From positions 62,001 through 126,000 of the forward strand of contig NZ_QRGP01000001.1 of the NCBI RefSeq assembly GCF_003367235.1: a DNA stretch of 64,000 nt, read 5' to 3'. A model generated the notes under the pieces. It had not been told where the DNA came from and made no database searches. It saw nothing but the letters and a program-made list of their open reading frames with translations. This document shows, piece by piece, positions 41,049 through 50,210 of the stretch. The stretch's first letter is position 1, and each line of letters opens with the position of its first letter. A program made the position numbers and the translations under genes. The DNA comes from Sphingorhabdus pulchriflava. GTDB taxonomy: Bacteria; Pseudomonadota; Alphaproteobacteria; Sphingomonadales; Sphingomonadaceae.

Positions 41049-42434
41049 ATGCCGCACAATTTCCACCCCACGACCCTGCGCGAATATGACATTCGCGGGA
41101 TCATCGGCGAAACCTTGGGGGCAGAGGATGCCTATGCCATAGGGCGCAGCTTTGCGACCTTGCTGGGTCGCGCAGGGGGGAAGAAGGTGGCTGTGGGCTA
41201 TGATGGCCGCACCAGCTCGCCGATGCTCGAAGAAGCTCTGATCTGCGGCATCAATGAAAGCGGGCTCGACGCGGTATCTGTCGGTATGGGTCCGACGCCG
41301 ATGCTATATTATGCGGAGGCCGTGCTGGAAGATGTCGATGGCGGCATCCAGATAACCGGCAGCCACAACCCCGCCAATTATAACGGCTTCAAGATGGTCT
41401 TCCAGGGACGACCCTTCTTTGGGGCGGACATCCAGACGCTCGGCGCGATGGCCGCGGCGGGCGATTGGACCGAGGGGGCGGGTAGCGCCTCCTCGTTTGA
41501 CATCATGGACCAATATGTCGCGCGGATTGCTGAAGCTGCACCCGACAAACCGTTCCGCATCGCCTGGGATACCGGCAATGGTGCCGCCGGGCCGGTGGTC
41601 GAGCGACTGGTGAAGTTGCTTCCGGGCGAGCATCATACGCTGTTTACCGAAGTCGATGGCAATTTTCCAAATCATCATCCCGATCCTACCGAGGAGAAGA
41701 ACCTCGTCGACCTGAAGCGGCTTGTCGCGGAGAAACAGCTCGATTTCGGACTGGCTTTTGACGGTGATGGGGACCGGATCGGCGCGATTGACGGGCAGGG
41801 CCGCGTGATCTGGGGCGATCAGCTCCTCCAGATTTTCGCCGAAGATGTGCTCGCCGATGTGCCGGGCGCGACGATTATCGCCGACGTCAAGGCGTCACAG
41901 GCGCTGTATGACCGGATCGCGGCCCTCGGCGGTAAGCCGCTGATGTGGAAGACCGGGCACAGCCTGATCAAATCCAAAATGAAGGAGGTTGGCTCTCCGC
42001 TGGCGGGTGAGATGAGCGGGCATATCTTCTTCAAGCATGATTATTACGGTTTTGACGACGCGATCTATGCCGGCCTCCGGCTGATGCGCGCGTCGGCGCG
42101 GCTCGGCAAGAGCGTCACCGAATTGCGTTCGGCGATGCCCGAAATGATCAACACCCCCGAAATGCGCTTTCAGGTCGACGAAAGCCGTAAGTTCGCCGTG
42201 ATCGACGAAGTGCTGGCGCGGCTTTCGGTGGAAGGCGCAGACGTGAACGCCACAGATGGCGCGCGAGTGAACACGGCGGACGGCTGGTGGTTGCTGCGCG
42301 CCTCGAACACGCAGGATGTTTTGGTCGCTCGGGCGGAGGCTTCGAGCGAGGCTGGTCTGGAGCGGCTGATGGCGCAGATCGACGCTCAACTGGCGGCATC
42401 AGGGCTGGAGCGTGGGGAGAGTGTGGGGCATTGA
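41049..42434 (+). CDS. Phosphomannomutase/phosphoglucomutase
   Basis: A 461-residue alpha-D-phosphohexomutase. The phosphoserine loop is TGSHNPANYNGFKM near residue 100, the metal loop is DGDGDRIG near residue 238, and the sugar-binding loop is GEMSGHIFFK near residue 320. The C-terminal phosphate-binding loop reads LLRASNTQDVLVARAEA, with RASNT in the expected place. It converts mannose 6-phosphate to mannose 1-phosphate (AlgC/PgmG-like), the step after ManA. The next gene starts by TTG overlapping this stop. Confidence 0.93.
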   Translation: MPHNFHPTTLREYDIRGIIGETLGAEDAYAIGRSFATLLGRAGGKKVAVGYDGRTSSPMLEEALICGINESGLDAVSVGMGPTPMLYYAEAVLEDVDGGIQITGSHNPANYNGFKMVFQGRPFFGADIQTLGAMAAAGDWTEGAGSASSFDIMDQYVARIAEAAPDKPFRIAWDTGNGAAGPVVERLVKLLPGEHHTLFTEVDGNFPNHHPDPTEEKNLVDLKRLVAEKQLDFGLAFDGDGDRIGAIDGQGRVIWGDQLLQIFAEDVLADVPGATIIADVKASQALYDRIAALGGKPLMWKTGHSLIKSKMKEVGSPLAGEMSGHIFFKHDYYGFDDAIYAGLRLMRASARLGKSVTELRSAMPEMINTPEMRFQVDESRKFAVIDEVLARLSVEGADVNATDGARVNTADGWWLLRASNTQDVLVARAEASSEAGLERLMAQIDAQLAASGLERGESVGH

Positions 42435-42982
42435 GCCGAAATCGGAAAATTCTGTGTTTACTTCTGTTGGCAGCTGTTTCCGCCAATGCGATTTTCTTTT
42501 ATCTTAAGACAAGGCCGCCAGTTCCTTCGATCTATCTGGAATCAGCTTTCAGTATCGTTGAAGCGGAACACAGTGAAAGAGTGCAAAAGGCCATTTCGCT
42601 CAATCCCGATGGCAATTGGTCATCCGCAAATGGACAACCCACAGACTTGCTCGATGCACTCATTTTTGCTCTGCCCAACACAGACAGCGTAGACTATTCT
42701 GTTGTCGTAAAGTCCAGAAACCCTCCCACCTTGGGCGATACGATCCGGATCAGCAGGTCTCTCGCCGGCAACGGCATTTGTAATTTTACTTTTCTGGAAA
42801 ACGTAGTTCCCGAGAGTAGTACACCCAATATTCCACCGCTAACTGTGAGCGATTACACGTTGAAGGACGGTGGCAAGTTGGCGCGTTGTGAAACGTCACC
42901 GGAAGTTTTGCAGAGATACCGCATCGCTAAAGCCGAGTTCGACCGTCAAGTTAAGGCGCGACGGGAAAATTCCGACAAATAA
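42431..42982 (+). CDS. Membrane-anchored hypothetical protein, 183 aa
   Basis: With TTG 42431 as start (overlapping the mutase stop as TTGA), the protein begins LSRNRKILCLLLLAAVSANA and has one N-terminal membrane helix or uncleaved signal, then a periplasmic domain with a late cysteine pair (GNGICNF and KLARCETS). An earlier start would run far into the mutase gene in another frame and is unlikely. It lies between the mutase and the helicase gene, 9 bases before the latter. Function unknown. Confidence 0.5.
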   Translation: MSRNRKILCLLLLAAVSANAIFFYLKTRPPVPSIYLESAFSIVEAEHSERVQKAISLNPDGNWSSANGQPTDLLDALIFALPNTDSVDYSVVVKSRNPPTLGDTIRISRSLAGNGICNFTFLENVVPESSTPNIPPLTVSDYTLKDGGKLARCETSPEVLQRYRIAKAEFDRQVKARRENSDK

Positions 42983-42991
42983 TGAGGGCCA

Positions 42992-45403
42992 ATGGACGAT
43001 ATCCTTCCCTCACAGATTCTCAACTGGTTCGCCGCGCGCGGCTGGCAGCCACGGCGGCATCAGTTGGAGATGGTCGATGCGGCGGCGGAAGGGCGGCATG
43101 CCTTGCTGGTCGCGGCTACAGGGGCGGGGAAGACGCTTTCGGGGTTTTTGCCGACTTTGGCCGAACTCATTACCGATCCCGATTTTGATGGGCTCCACAC
43201 CCTCTACATCTCCCCCCTCAAAGCCCTCGCTGTCGATGTCCGCCGCAACCTGCTGATGCCGGTCGAGGAAATGGGCCTGCCGATCCGCATCGAAACCCGT
43301 ACCGGCGATACCCCGTCGGAACGCAAGGCGCGGCAGCGAGTGCGGCCGCCGCATATCCTGCTGACCACGCCGGAATCGCTGTCGCTGCTGCTCAGCCATG
43401 AAGACAGCCTGTTGCTGTTTGCGGGGCTGAAGCGCGTGATTATCGATGAAGTCCACGCATTCGCCAATTCGAAGCGCGGCGATCTGCTGTCGCTTAGCCT
43501 CGCTCGCCTGCAAAAGCTGTCGCCCCAAATGCAACGCGTGGGTCTTTCGGCGACGATTTCCGATCCGGATGCCTATCGCGCCTGGTTGGCACCCTATGGT
43601 GAGATCGACGCGGTGCGGCTGGTTGAGGGGGAACCTGCCGCCGATCCTGACCTGCAGATACTGCTCCCTGAAGGTCGTGTGCCCTGGTCCGGACATAGCG
43701 GGCAATATGCGGTGCCGCAGCTGATCGAGGAGATTGGCCGCAACCGCACCACGCTGATCTTCTGCAACACGCGCTTCCTCGCCGAATATATCTTCCAGAA
43801 ATTGTGGGACGCGAACGACCCCAAATATGCGATCGGCATCCACCATGGCTCGCTCTCGGTAGAGGCGCGGCGCAAGGTTGAGGGCGCAATGGCGGCGGGG
43901 AATCTGAAGGCGCTGGTCTGCACCGCCAGCCTTGATCTGGGGGTTGATTGGGGCGATGTCGATTGCGTGATCCAGATGGGCGCGCCCAAGGGCAGCTCGC
44001 GCCTGCTTCAGCGGATCGGGCGGTCGAACCACCGCATGGACGTGCCTTCAAAGGCGTTGCTCGTCCCCGGCAACCGCTTCGAATATCTGGAGGCGCAGGC
44101 GGCGTTCGATGCGGTGGAGGAGGGGGTGCGCGATGGCGAGGTTTTTCGCCCCGGCGGCTATGATGTCCTCGCCCAGCATGTGATGGCTTGCGCCTGCGCT
44201 GCGCCGTTCAATGAGGCGGAGCTGCTCGACGAGGTGCGTTCGGCGATGCCCTATAGCGGGCTGGATGCGGTTACCTTTGGGCGGGTGATCGAGTTTGTCG
44301 CGACCGGTGGCTATGCACTCAAGGCCTATGACAAGTTTAGGAAGCTGGTGCCCGATGGAAAAGGGAATTGGCGCCTATCCCACCCCAAATTTGCCGCGCA
44401 GCATCGCTTCAACGCGGGCATCATTGTCGATGCACCCATGCTCGACGTGCGCTTCAAAAATGGCCGTAGTCTGGGCCGGGTCGAAGAATATTTCGCCGCG
44501 CCCTTGCGCCCCGGCGACAGCTTCATCTTCGCCGGCATGGCGCTGGAGGTGGAAGCGATCCGCGATCTGGATCTGATCGTGCGGGCCGCAAAAAAGGCAG
44601 CGCAGATACCGTCCTACATGGGCGCACGGATGCCGTTGACGACACATCTGGCGAGCCGCGTGCGCAAATTCCTGACCGATCGTGCGGGCTGGGCGCGCTT
44701 TCCAGATGATGTGCGCGAATGGCTGGAGATGCAGGATTATCGCTCTGCACTACCCGAGCCCGGGCAATTGCTCGCCGAAACCTTCCCGCACGAAGACCGG
44801 CATTATCTGGTGGTTTATCCGTTCGAAGGCTGGAACGCGCACCAGTCGCTTGGCATGCTGGTGACCAAGCGGATGGAAATGCGCGGGCTGAAACCCATGG
44901 GTTTCGTCGCCAGCGATTATGCGCTGGGTATCTGGAGTTTGGAGGAAGTCATCGATCCCGCCTCGCTCTTTTCGTCAGACATATTGGAAGAGGAGTTCGT
45001 CGATTGGGTGGAGAATAGCTATCTTTTGAAACGCGCCTTCCGCGAGGTCGCGATCATCTCCGGCCTTGTCGAACGCCAGCATCCGGGCAAGCGCAAGACC
45101 GGCAAGCAGGTAACCTTTTCGACCGATCTGATCTATGATGTGCTGCGCAAATATGAACCCGGCCATTTGCTGCTAGAGGCCGCATGGCACGATGCACGCG
45201 CGCGGCTGACCGATGTCGGGCGGCTGGGCGATTTGCTCGACCGTGCGGAGGATACCATGCTGCACATCCGGCTCGAACGAGTCAGCCCGATGGCGGTGCC
45301 CTTGATGGTGATGATCGGGCGTGAAAGTGTGGCGCAAGGTTCGGTCGACGACGCGCTATTGGTCGAGGCGGAAAGTCTGGCGGGCATAGCCATGACCCCC
45401 TGA
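42992..45403 (+). CDS. Ligase-associated DNA damage response DExH helicase (Lhr-like)
   Basis: An 803-residue SF2 helicase. Motifs: AATGAGKTLSGFLPT (I), TLYISPLKALAVDVRRNLL (Ia), LLTTPESLSLLL, IIDEVHAF (II), GLSATISD (III), and QRIGRSNHRMD (VI). The C-terminal 400 residues match the Lhr-type winged helix and DUF4145-like region, but the chain is much shorter than full Lhr (about 1500), as in the ligase-associated subgroup. It works with an ATP-dependent ligase, an exonuclease and PdeM in that repair system. Only PdeM is nearby (47270). Confidence 0.9.
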   Translation: MDDILPSQILNWFAARGWQPRRHQLEMVDAAAEGRHALLVAATGAGKTLSGFLPTLAELITDPDFDGLHTLYISPLKALAVDVRRNLLMPVEEMGLPIRIETRTGDTPSERKARQRVRPPHILLTTPESLSLLLSHEDSLLLFAGLKRVIIDEVHAFANSKRGDLLSLSLARLQKLSPQMQRVGLSATISDPDAYRAWLAPYGEIDAVRLVEGEPAADPDLQILLPEGRVPWSGHSGQYAVPQLIEEIGRNRTTLIFCNTRFLAEYIFQKLWDANDPKYAIGIHHGSLSVEARRKVEGAMAAGNLKALVCTASLDLGVDWGDVDCVIQMGAPKGSSRLLQRIGRSNHRMDVPSKALLVPGNRFEYLEAQAAFDAVEEGVRDGEVFRPGGYDVLAQHVMACACAAPFNEAELLDEVRSAMPYSGLDAVTFGRVIEFVATGGYALKAYDKFRKLVPDGKGNWRLSHPKFAAQHRFNAGIIVDAPMLDVRFKNGRSLGRVEEYFAAPLRPGDSFIFAGMALEVEAIRDLDLIVRAAKKAAQIPSYMGARMPLTTHLASRVRKFLTDRAGWARFPDDVREWLEMQDYRSALPEPGQLLAETFPHEDRHYLVVYPFEGWNAHQSLGMLVTKRMEMRGLKPMGFVASDYALGIWSLEEVIDPASLFSSDILEEEFVDWVENSYLLKRAFREVAIISGLVERQHPGKRKTGKQVTFSTDLIYDVLRKYEPGHLLLEAAWHDARARLTDVGRLGDLLDRAEDTMLHIRLERVSPMAVPLMVMIGRESVAQGSVDDALLVEAESLAGIAMTP

Positions 45404-45483
45404 AATGCCGTTCGTCGAATAATCGACACGGCGCTTGTTCGCGGCTCGTGCCAGGCGTAGTATTGCGCCAGAGGAGAACAGCC

Positions 45484-46464
45484 ATGCGACATTGGCTTGG
45501 AATTTCGATGCTGGCGCTCTGCGCTGCGCCTTTGATGGCCTTTGTCGGAGGGCAGGAGGTCAATCCGCCTGCAGAGGCACCGCTGATCCCTGAATTGTCA
45601 GTTATCCAGCAGTTCGAAATCGACCGATCCGACCGTATGACCGTGCCGGTGCGCATCAACAACAGTGAGCCGTTGGATTTCATTGTCGATACAGGGGCCG
45701 AACGTACGGTCATATCCGGTGATCTCGCAAAGCGGCTTGCGCTGGAAGCCGGTCCGGAACTGAGGTTGGCGACTATTTCTGGCCCGACCGTTGCCCCTTC
45801 CTTTTACATCGAGGAATTGTCGCTCAAATCGCACACCGTTGAGGGTATCGAAGCCCCCGCGCTCGAACGCGGCAATCTTGGTGGCAATGGCCTATTGGGC
45901 ATCGATAGCCTGGAAGACAGCAAGGTCTTCCTCGATTTCCGCACCCAGCATCTTGAAGTCCTGCCTTCGGCCATCGGCAAGCGCCCCGGTAAGCTCGAAC
46001 AGGGCATGATCGTTGTCAGCGCCAAGAAACGCGCTGGCCGGATGATATTGTCGAGCGCAGAGATTGACGGTTTCAAAGTGGACATCGTACTCGACACCGG
46101 TGCGCAAGCCAGCATGGGCAATTTCGCGTTGCGCGATCGGTTGCGCAGACGGCATTTACGCTTCGAATATGTCCCGGTGACCATGAAAAGCGTCACGGGC
46201 AAGGAGCTGCCGGGCGATTTCAGCCAGATAAAGGAAATAAAGATTGGCAGTTTCAATGTCGCCAATCTGCCGGTCACCTTTGCCGATAACTATGCGTTCC
46301 ATGCGCTCAATCTGAACGACCGACCCGCCATTCTGTTTGGCATGGATGCGCTGAAACTGTTTGACCGCGTGGTCATCGATTTTGGTAACCGGCGTGTCGC
46401 CTTTGATCTGCCAAGAGGTGCGCGCAACGAACCTTTGAGCCGGCTCGCGCTCGCCAGTCGCTAG
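45484..46464 (+). CDS. Exported retropepsin-like aspartyl protease with two DTG motifs
   Basis: A 326-residue protein with a signal peptide (LGISMLALCAAPLMA). Two homologous retropepsin-like halves follow, each with a catalytic triplet: IVDTGAERTVISG near residue 71 and VLDTGAQASMGN near residue 205. Each half also has a late hydrophobic-Gly flap-type segment (GNGLLGIDSLED and ILFGMDALKLFD). Most bacterial relatives carry one such domain and dimerise; this chain could form the active site within one molecule. GAGGAGAAC precedes ATG 45484. The stop CTAG is shared with trhO. Confidence 0.78.
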   Translation: MRHWLGISMLALCAAPLMAFVGGQEVNPPAEAPLIPELSVIQQFEIDRSDRMTVPVRINNSEPLDFIVDTGAERTVISGDLAKRLALEAGPELRLATISGPTVAPSFYIEELSLKSHTVEGIEAPALERGNLGGNGLLGIDSLEDSKVFLDFRTQHLEVLPSAIGKRPGKLEQGMIVVSAKKRAGRMILSSAEIDGFKVDIVLDTGAQASMGNFALRDRLRRRHLRFEYVPVTMKSVTGKELPGDFSQIKEIKIGSFNVANLPVTFADNYAFHALNLNDRPAILFGMDALKLFDRVVIDFGNRRVAFDLPRGARNEPLSRLALASR

Positions 46465-47216
46465 GCCGACGTGCCTTTGCGTAGCTCAAGGCCGTGGCCG
46501 ATCAGTTCGCGTTCGTCAAAGACGTAGCAGTTGCCTTGCCAGCGGCTCTCCGCGGGCGGCACTTCTTCGAGATACTTCAAAATGCCGCCTTTGAGATGGT
46601 AGACCTCGTCAAAGCCCTGCGCGCGGACATAGGCGGTTGCCTTTTCGCAGCGTATGCCACCGGTGCAGAACATCGCGAATTTCGGCGACTTGCCTTCAGC
46701 GCGCAGTTTATCTGCTTCAGCATCGAACCATGCCGGGAACTGGCGGAATGAAACGGTTTCCGGATTGATCGCGCGTACAAAGGTTCCGGCCTGAACCTCG
46801 AAATTATTGCGGGTATCGATGACGATGGTCTCAGGGTCGGAAATCAGTGCATTCCAGTCTGCCGGTTCGACATAGTGGCCTACGTCGGAGCGCGGATCGA
46901 TTCCCTCGACCCCCATGGTCACAATCTCGCGCTTCAGCCGCACCTTCAACTTCCCGAACGGCATCGCATCCGCATGCGAATATTTGACCTCCATCGCGGC
47001 AAAGCCATCCCAGCTGCGGATATAGGCAACGACTTCCTCAAGCGCTGCGCGTGTACCCGCAATCGTGCCGTTGACGCCTTCTGTTGCGAGCAGCAGCGTG
47101 CCCTTGATCCCCCTTCGCTCGCAAAAGGCAAACAGCGGATCGCGGATCGTGCGCGGATCGGATATCGGCGCGAAATAGTAGAGGGCAACGACAGAAAGCA
47201 TGATGGCGGCGCGCAT
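46461..47216 (-). CDS. trhO: tRNA uridine(34) hydroxylase (rhodanese domain)
   Basis: A 251-residue protein of the UPF0176 family that hydroxylates U34 of certain tRNAs. The N-terminal domain (GIKGTLLLATEGVNGTIAG) is followed by the rhodanese domain with active-site cysteine in MFCTGGIRCEKATAYV. The start MRAAIMLSVVALYYF at 47216 has GGAGG 10 bases upstream; 47201 is an alternative. It is convergent with the protease gene and divergent from pdeM, whose 5' end lies within about 55 bases. Confidence 0.88.
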   Translation of the reverse strand: MRAAIMLSVVALYYFAPISDPRTIRDPLFAFCERRGIKGTLLLATEGVNGTIAGTRAALEEVVAYIRSWDGFAAMEVKYSHADAMPFGKLKVRLKREIVTMGVEGIDPRSDVGHYVEPADWNALISDPETIVIDTRNNFEVQAGTFVRAINPETVSFRQFPAWFDAEADKLRAEGKSPKFAMFCTGGIRCEKATAYVRAQGFDEVYHLKGGILKYLEEVPPAESRWQGNCYVFDERELIGHGLELRKGTSA

Positions 47217-47269
47217 AAAGCAAAAGCCTCCGCTTGTCAGCCCGTCGCGCATTGCTCATAGCGACCGCT

Positions 47270-47956
47270 GTGACGGCACATATTTTTTTTGGCGGACACG
47301 ACTTTGAAGCGGCGGGTGAGGCGGCGCTCTATTGGCCTGCGCGCCGCGCCTTGCTCGTTGCCGACCTGCACCTCGAAAAGGCTTCGAGCTATGCCAAGGG
47401 TGGGCAGTTCCTGCCGCCTTATGACAGCCGCGCCACCCTAGAAGAACTGGCCGGGCTGGCGCGCAAATATGCAGTTGAGGCGATCTATTGCCTCGGCGAC
47501 AACTTCCACGACGATGGCGGAGAGGCACGGCTGGAGGATGAAGCCGCACGACTGTTGCGGCAACTGACTGTCAGTTGCGACTGGCGCTGGATTGTCGGCA
47601 ATCACGATCCGGGCCTCGCCGCAAATTGGGGCGGCGTAGTCCACGAAGAACTATGCTTCGATGGCGTCATACTGCGGCACGAAGCCGAACCGCACGACCG
47701 GCGGCCCGAAATTTCGGGCCATTTCCATCCCAAATTCCGGCAGGAAATCCGGGGACGGTTGGTATCGAGGCGCTGTTTTGTGCGGAGCGCGAGCAAGCTC
47801 ATTCTGCCTGCTTTCGGTGCGCTTACCGGGGGGCTGGACGCTGACGATTCGGTGATCAGCGAGGCTTGCGGGGGATATGCGACTCAGGCGCTGGTGCCAG
47901 CGGCTGGGCGGGCGCTCTGCTTTCCACTGTCAGCCAGCCGGGCGCGGGCCGAATAA
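47270..47956 (+). CDS. pdeM: Ligase-associated DNA damage response endonuclease PdeM
   Basis: A 228-residue metallophosphoesterase. The metal-site series is complete: D-x-H in VADLHLEK, GDN in CLGDNFHDDGGE, GNHD in IVGNHDPG, and G-H-x-H in ISGHFHPKF. The N-terminal LYWPARRALLVADLHLEKAS matches the PdeM subgroup linked to the Lhr-like helicase and DNA ligase. Start is uncertain: GTG 47270 is used, but TTG 47252 and TTG 47234 are in frame and no ribosome binding site decides. Its 3' end overlaps yggS by 27 bases. Confidence 0.82.
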   Translation: MTAHIFFGGHDFEAAGEAALYWPARRALLVADLHLEKASSYAKGGQFLPPYDSRATLEELAGLARKYAVEAIYCLGDNFHDDGGEARLEDEAARLLRQLTVSCDWRWIVGNHDPGLAANWGGVVHEELCFDGVILRHEAEPHDRRPEISGHFHPKFRQEIRGRLVSRRCFVRSASKLILPAFGALTGGLDADDSVISEACGGYATQALVPAAGRALCFPLSASRARAE

Positions 47957-48613
47957 GGCGGTGCCGACGCGGATATGCGTCGCGCCCAATTGGATCGCAG
48001 TCGGAAAATCGTCGGACATGCCCATGCTGAGCTGCGACAGGCCGTGGCGTGCTGCGAGTTCAGCCAAAAGCGCGAAATAGGGGGCGGCCTCGACATCGGC
48101 TGGCGGTATGCACATCAGTCCGACCACCGCGATATGTGCAGCCTTTGCTGCCTCGAGCAGTTCAGGCAGTTCGGCAATCGCGCAGCCGCCCTTCTGCTCT
48201 TCTTCGCCGATATTGACCTGGATGAAGCAGGGAACCTGCTTTCCAGCCTTGGTCATCGCTCTCGACAGCGCCGACAATAGCGACATGCGATCGAGCGAAT
48301 GGATGCAGTCGAACAGTTCAACAGCCTCTTCAGCCTTGTTCGATTGCAACTGACCGATCAGGTGCAGTTGAATGTCGGGATATGTGCTGCGCAAATCAGG
48401 CCATTTGCTTGCGGCTTCCTGTACCCGATTTTCGCCGAACATCCGGTGACCCGCGTTGAGAAGCGGACGGATTTCGTCCGCATCGCGTGTCTTCGAAACC
48501 GCAATCAGCGCAACGTCATCGGTGGAGCGTTTTGCAATCTTGCAGGCCTTGGCCATTTCGGCGTGAATGTCGGTAAGGCGGCGGGCGGGGGTTTCGGGAG
48601 TCGCATCGGGCAT
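47930..48613 (-). CDS. yggS: YggS family pyridoxal phosphate homeostasis protein
   Basis: A 227-residue PLP-binding protein with an alanine-racemase-like barrel. The PLP lysine lies in LIAVSKTRDADEI near residue 40. Other landmarks: FGENRVQEAASKW, LHLIGQLQSNK, VNIGEEEQKGG and LSMGMSDDFPTAIQLGATHI ending in HIRVGTALFGPR. The protein buffers PLP and affects amino acid metabolism without known catalytic turnover. Convergent with pdeM, divergent from the ThiE-like gene by 23 bases. Confidence 0.93.
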   Translation of the reverse strand: MPDATPETPARRLTDIHAEMAKACKIAKRSTDDVALIAVSKTRDADEIRPLLNAGHRMFGENRVQEAASKWPDLRSTYPDIQLHLIGQLQSNKAEEAVELFDCIHSLDRMSLLSALSRAMTKAGKQVPCFIQVNIGEEEQKGGCAIAELPELLEAAKAAHIAVVGLMCIPPADVEAAPYFALLAELAARHGLSQLSMGMSDDFPTAIQLGATHIRVGTALFGPRPAG

Positions 48614-48636
48614 GGCCGCGCGCTATAGCGGTTGCC

Positions 48637-49188
48637 ATGCCCGCCCGCCAGCCATTGCGAAAGCCTGTTCCGCGCATCTGGCTGATGACCGATCCACGGC
48701 TGGATGACCAGTTGCTGGCTGCCATTCGACGGCTGCCTGCCGGTTCAGGTGTGGTCTTTCGGCATTATGCGCTGGAACCAGGGCAACGCAGGCAGCTATT
48801 CGCGCGCATCCGCCATATTTGCGTGCAGCGTGGGCATATCTTGATGCTGGCCGGTGATGCCAGAACCGCAAGGGCATGGGGCGCAGATGGCGTGCATCGT
48901 CGAGGCGTATCAGCCAAGCCGTTGCTGCTAAGTGCACCGGTTCATAACCCTCGCGAAATCGAACAAGCAAAAAGGCACGGGGCGGACATCATGTTTCTCT
49001 CCCCACTGCGGAAAACCCGCTCACATCGCGGCGAGCGCGCATTAGGAGCCTTGGCGTTTTACAGGCTCGCAGTCCTATGCCAGCCCGCGCTGGTCGTGGC
49101 ACTGGGAGGAATGAATCGGGCAGAGGCCGCCAAATGGCCGCGCAACATCGTCCATGGCTGGGCCGCCATTGACGCGTTCCGGCGTTAA
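48637..49188 (+). CDS. Thiamine phosphate synthase-like (ThiE/TenI) protein
   Basis: A 183-residue TIM-barrel protein opening IWLMTDPRLDDQLLAAIRRL, with GSGVVFRHYALE, GADGVHRRG, and FLSPLRKTRSHRG followed by VVALGGMNRAEA. These map to the ThiE/TenI pattern (substrate-binding R, phosphate-binding GG). The chain is shorter than typical ThiE (about 210), and some pyrophosphate-binding residues differ, so it may be a TenI-type or divergent enzyme. Confidence 0.75.
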   Translation: MPARQPLRKPVPRIWLMTDPRLDDQLLAAIRRLPAGSGVVFRHYALEPGQRRQLFARIRHICVQRGHILMLAGDARTARAWGADGVHRRGVSAKPLLLSAPVHNPREIEQAKRHGADIMFLSPLRKTRSHRGERALGALAFYRLAVLCQPALVVALGGMNRAEAAKWPRNIVHGWAAIDAFRR

Positions 49189-49197
49189 ACGAGAATA

Positions 49198-49953
49198 TTA
49201 GAAGCGGATTTTCGTGCCGACATAGACAGCTTCGCTGTCCGGACCGCTATCAGCGGCGGGTGCAACGCGGTCACGCTCGCTCGCGTAACGAACGCCTGCT
49301 GTCACATCGACGCGACGCGAGATGGAGAAGCTGCCGCCGACATTGAAGGCGTAATCGCCAGCGGCTGCTGTGCCACGCGGGTTTGGCGCAGAATTGCCAA
49401 CCTTGCCAACGCTGACATCGGTGTTGAAGCGGCTGGGCTTCTTCTTGCCTGCATCGTCGAGTCGGAAATCCCCCTTGCCAACCATGCCGGACAGGCGGGG
49501 CTGTTCGATCTGCACTGCGTTGGCAGGCAGTTTGAAGCCCTGCCAGCCACGTGATGCGGTCAGTTGATAGCTGGAATTGTTCACGCGCACCGTTGAACCG
49601 GCGCCCGCTTCAAACTTCGCAATTGCCGAACGAATCGAAACAGCATCGGACGAACCCGACAGGTCAGCCCGCGCAGCGACAGTCATTGTCTTGCTGGCGC
49701 GATCGCCCAAACCGGCAGGTGTAAAGCGGAACGCGTTGCCCTGAACGGCGTTGCGCTCTGCCTTGATGGCGAGCTTACTGTCGACGCCTGCCGGCGTGAA
49801 GCGTTCCATCCAGCTTTTGGTCGAAGGACCATAATCGTAGAATTGCGCCGCAAAAGCAGGAACGATCACCGGAGAAAGCAACAGCGAACCAGCAGCAAAA
49901 GCAAATGCCGCTTTGCGCCACTTTCGGCCTACAGATCCTTCACCCCACTGCAT
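49198..49953 (-). CDS. Secreted outer-membrane-like hypothetical protein, 251 aa
   Basis: Starts MQWGEGSVGRKWRKAAFAFA with a signal peptide ending VPAFAAQ. The mature chain is rich in S, A, G, R and V in alternating pattern, with a C-terminal ending VYVGTKIRF that fits an outer membrane barrel (terminal F). FTPAG occurs twice (RFTPAGV and RFTPAGL), suggesting a short repeat. Function unknown. The frame opens at 50013, but the methionine at 49953 precedes the signal peptide. Confidence 0.6.
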   Translation of the reverse strand: MQWGEGSVGRKWRKAAFAFAAGSLLLSPVIVPAFAAQFYDYGPSTKSWMERFTPAGVDSKLAIKAERNAVQGNAFRFTPAGLGDRASKTMTVAARADLSGSSDAVSIRSAIAKFEAGAGSTVRVNNSSYQLTASRGWQGFKLPANAVQIEQPRLSGMVGKGDFRLDDAGKKKPSRFNTDVSVGKVGNSAPNPRGTAAAGDYAFNVGGSFSISRRVDVTAGVRYASERDRVAPAADSGPDSEAVYVGTKIRF

Positions 49954-50047
49954 GATCGTTATTCTTACGACTCCATCTGTGGATAAACATAGGCGGAAAG
50001 TCTGCGCACACAAAGATTTTTAACGCTCCCATGCTGCTTTTTTCCAT

Positions 50048-50069
50048 ATTGTTGCAAAGACTCAACAAT
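50048..50069. repeat. Short inverted repeat in a divergent promoter region
   Basis: ATTGTTG (50048-50054) and CAACAAT (50063-50069) form a perfect 7-base inverted repeat between the divergent genes at 49953 and 50211. It may be an operator; nothing else supports this. Confidence 0.3.
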
Positions 50070-50210
50070 CAGTTGCAAAAGACATTCGATTTCACCGCTT
50101 TTCTGCGGCTTTCCACATGCTGTTTGCGGTTCAGTTTCGCGAAAGCTTGCTCAGGCCAACAAAGGTGAATAGAGACGTCGGCACAAATAGCGAAATCGCG
50201 AGGAATCAAT

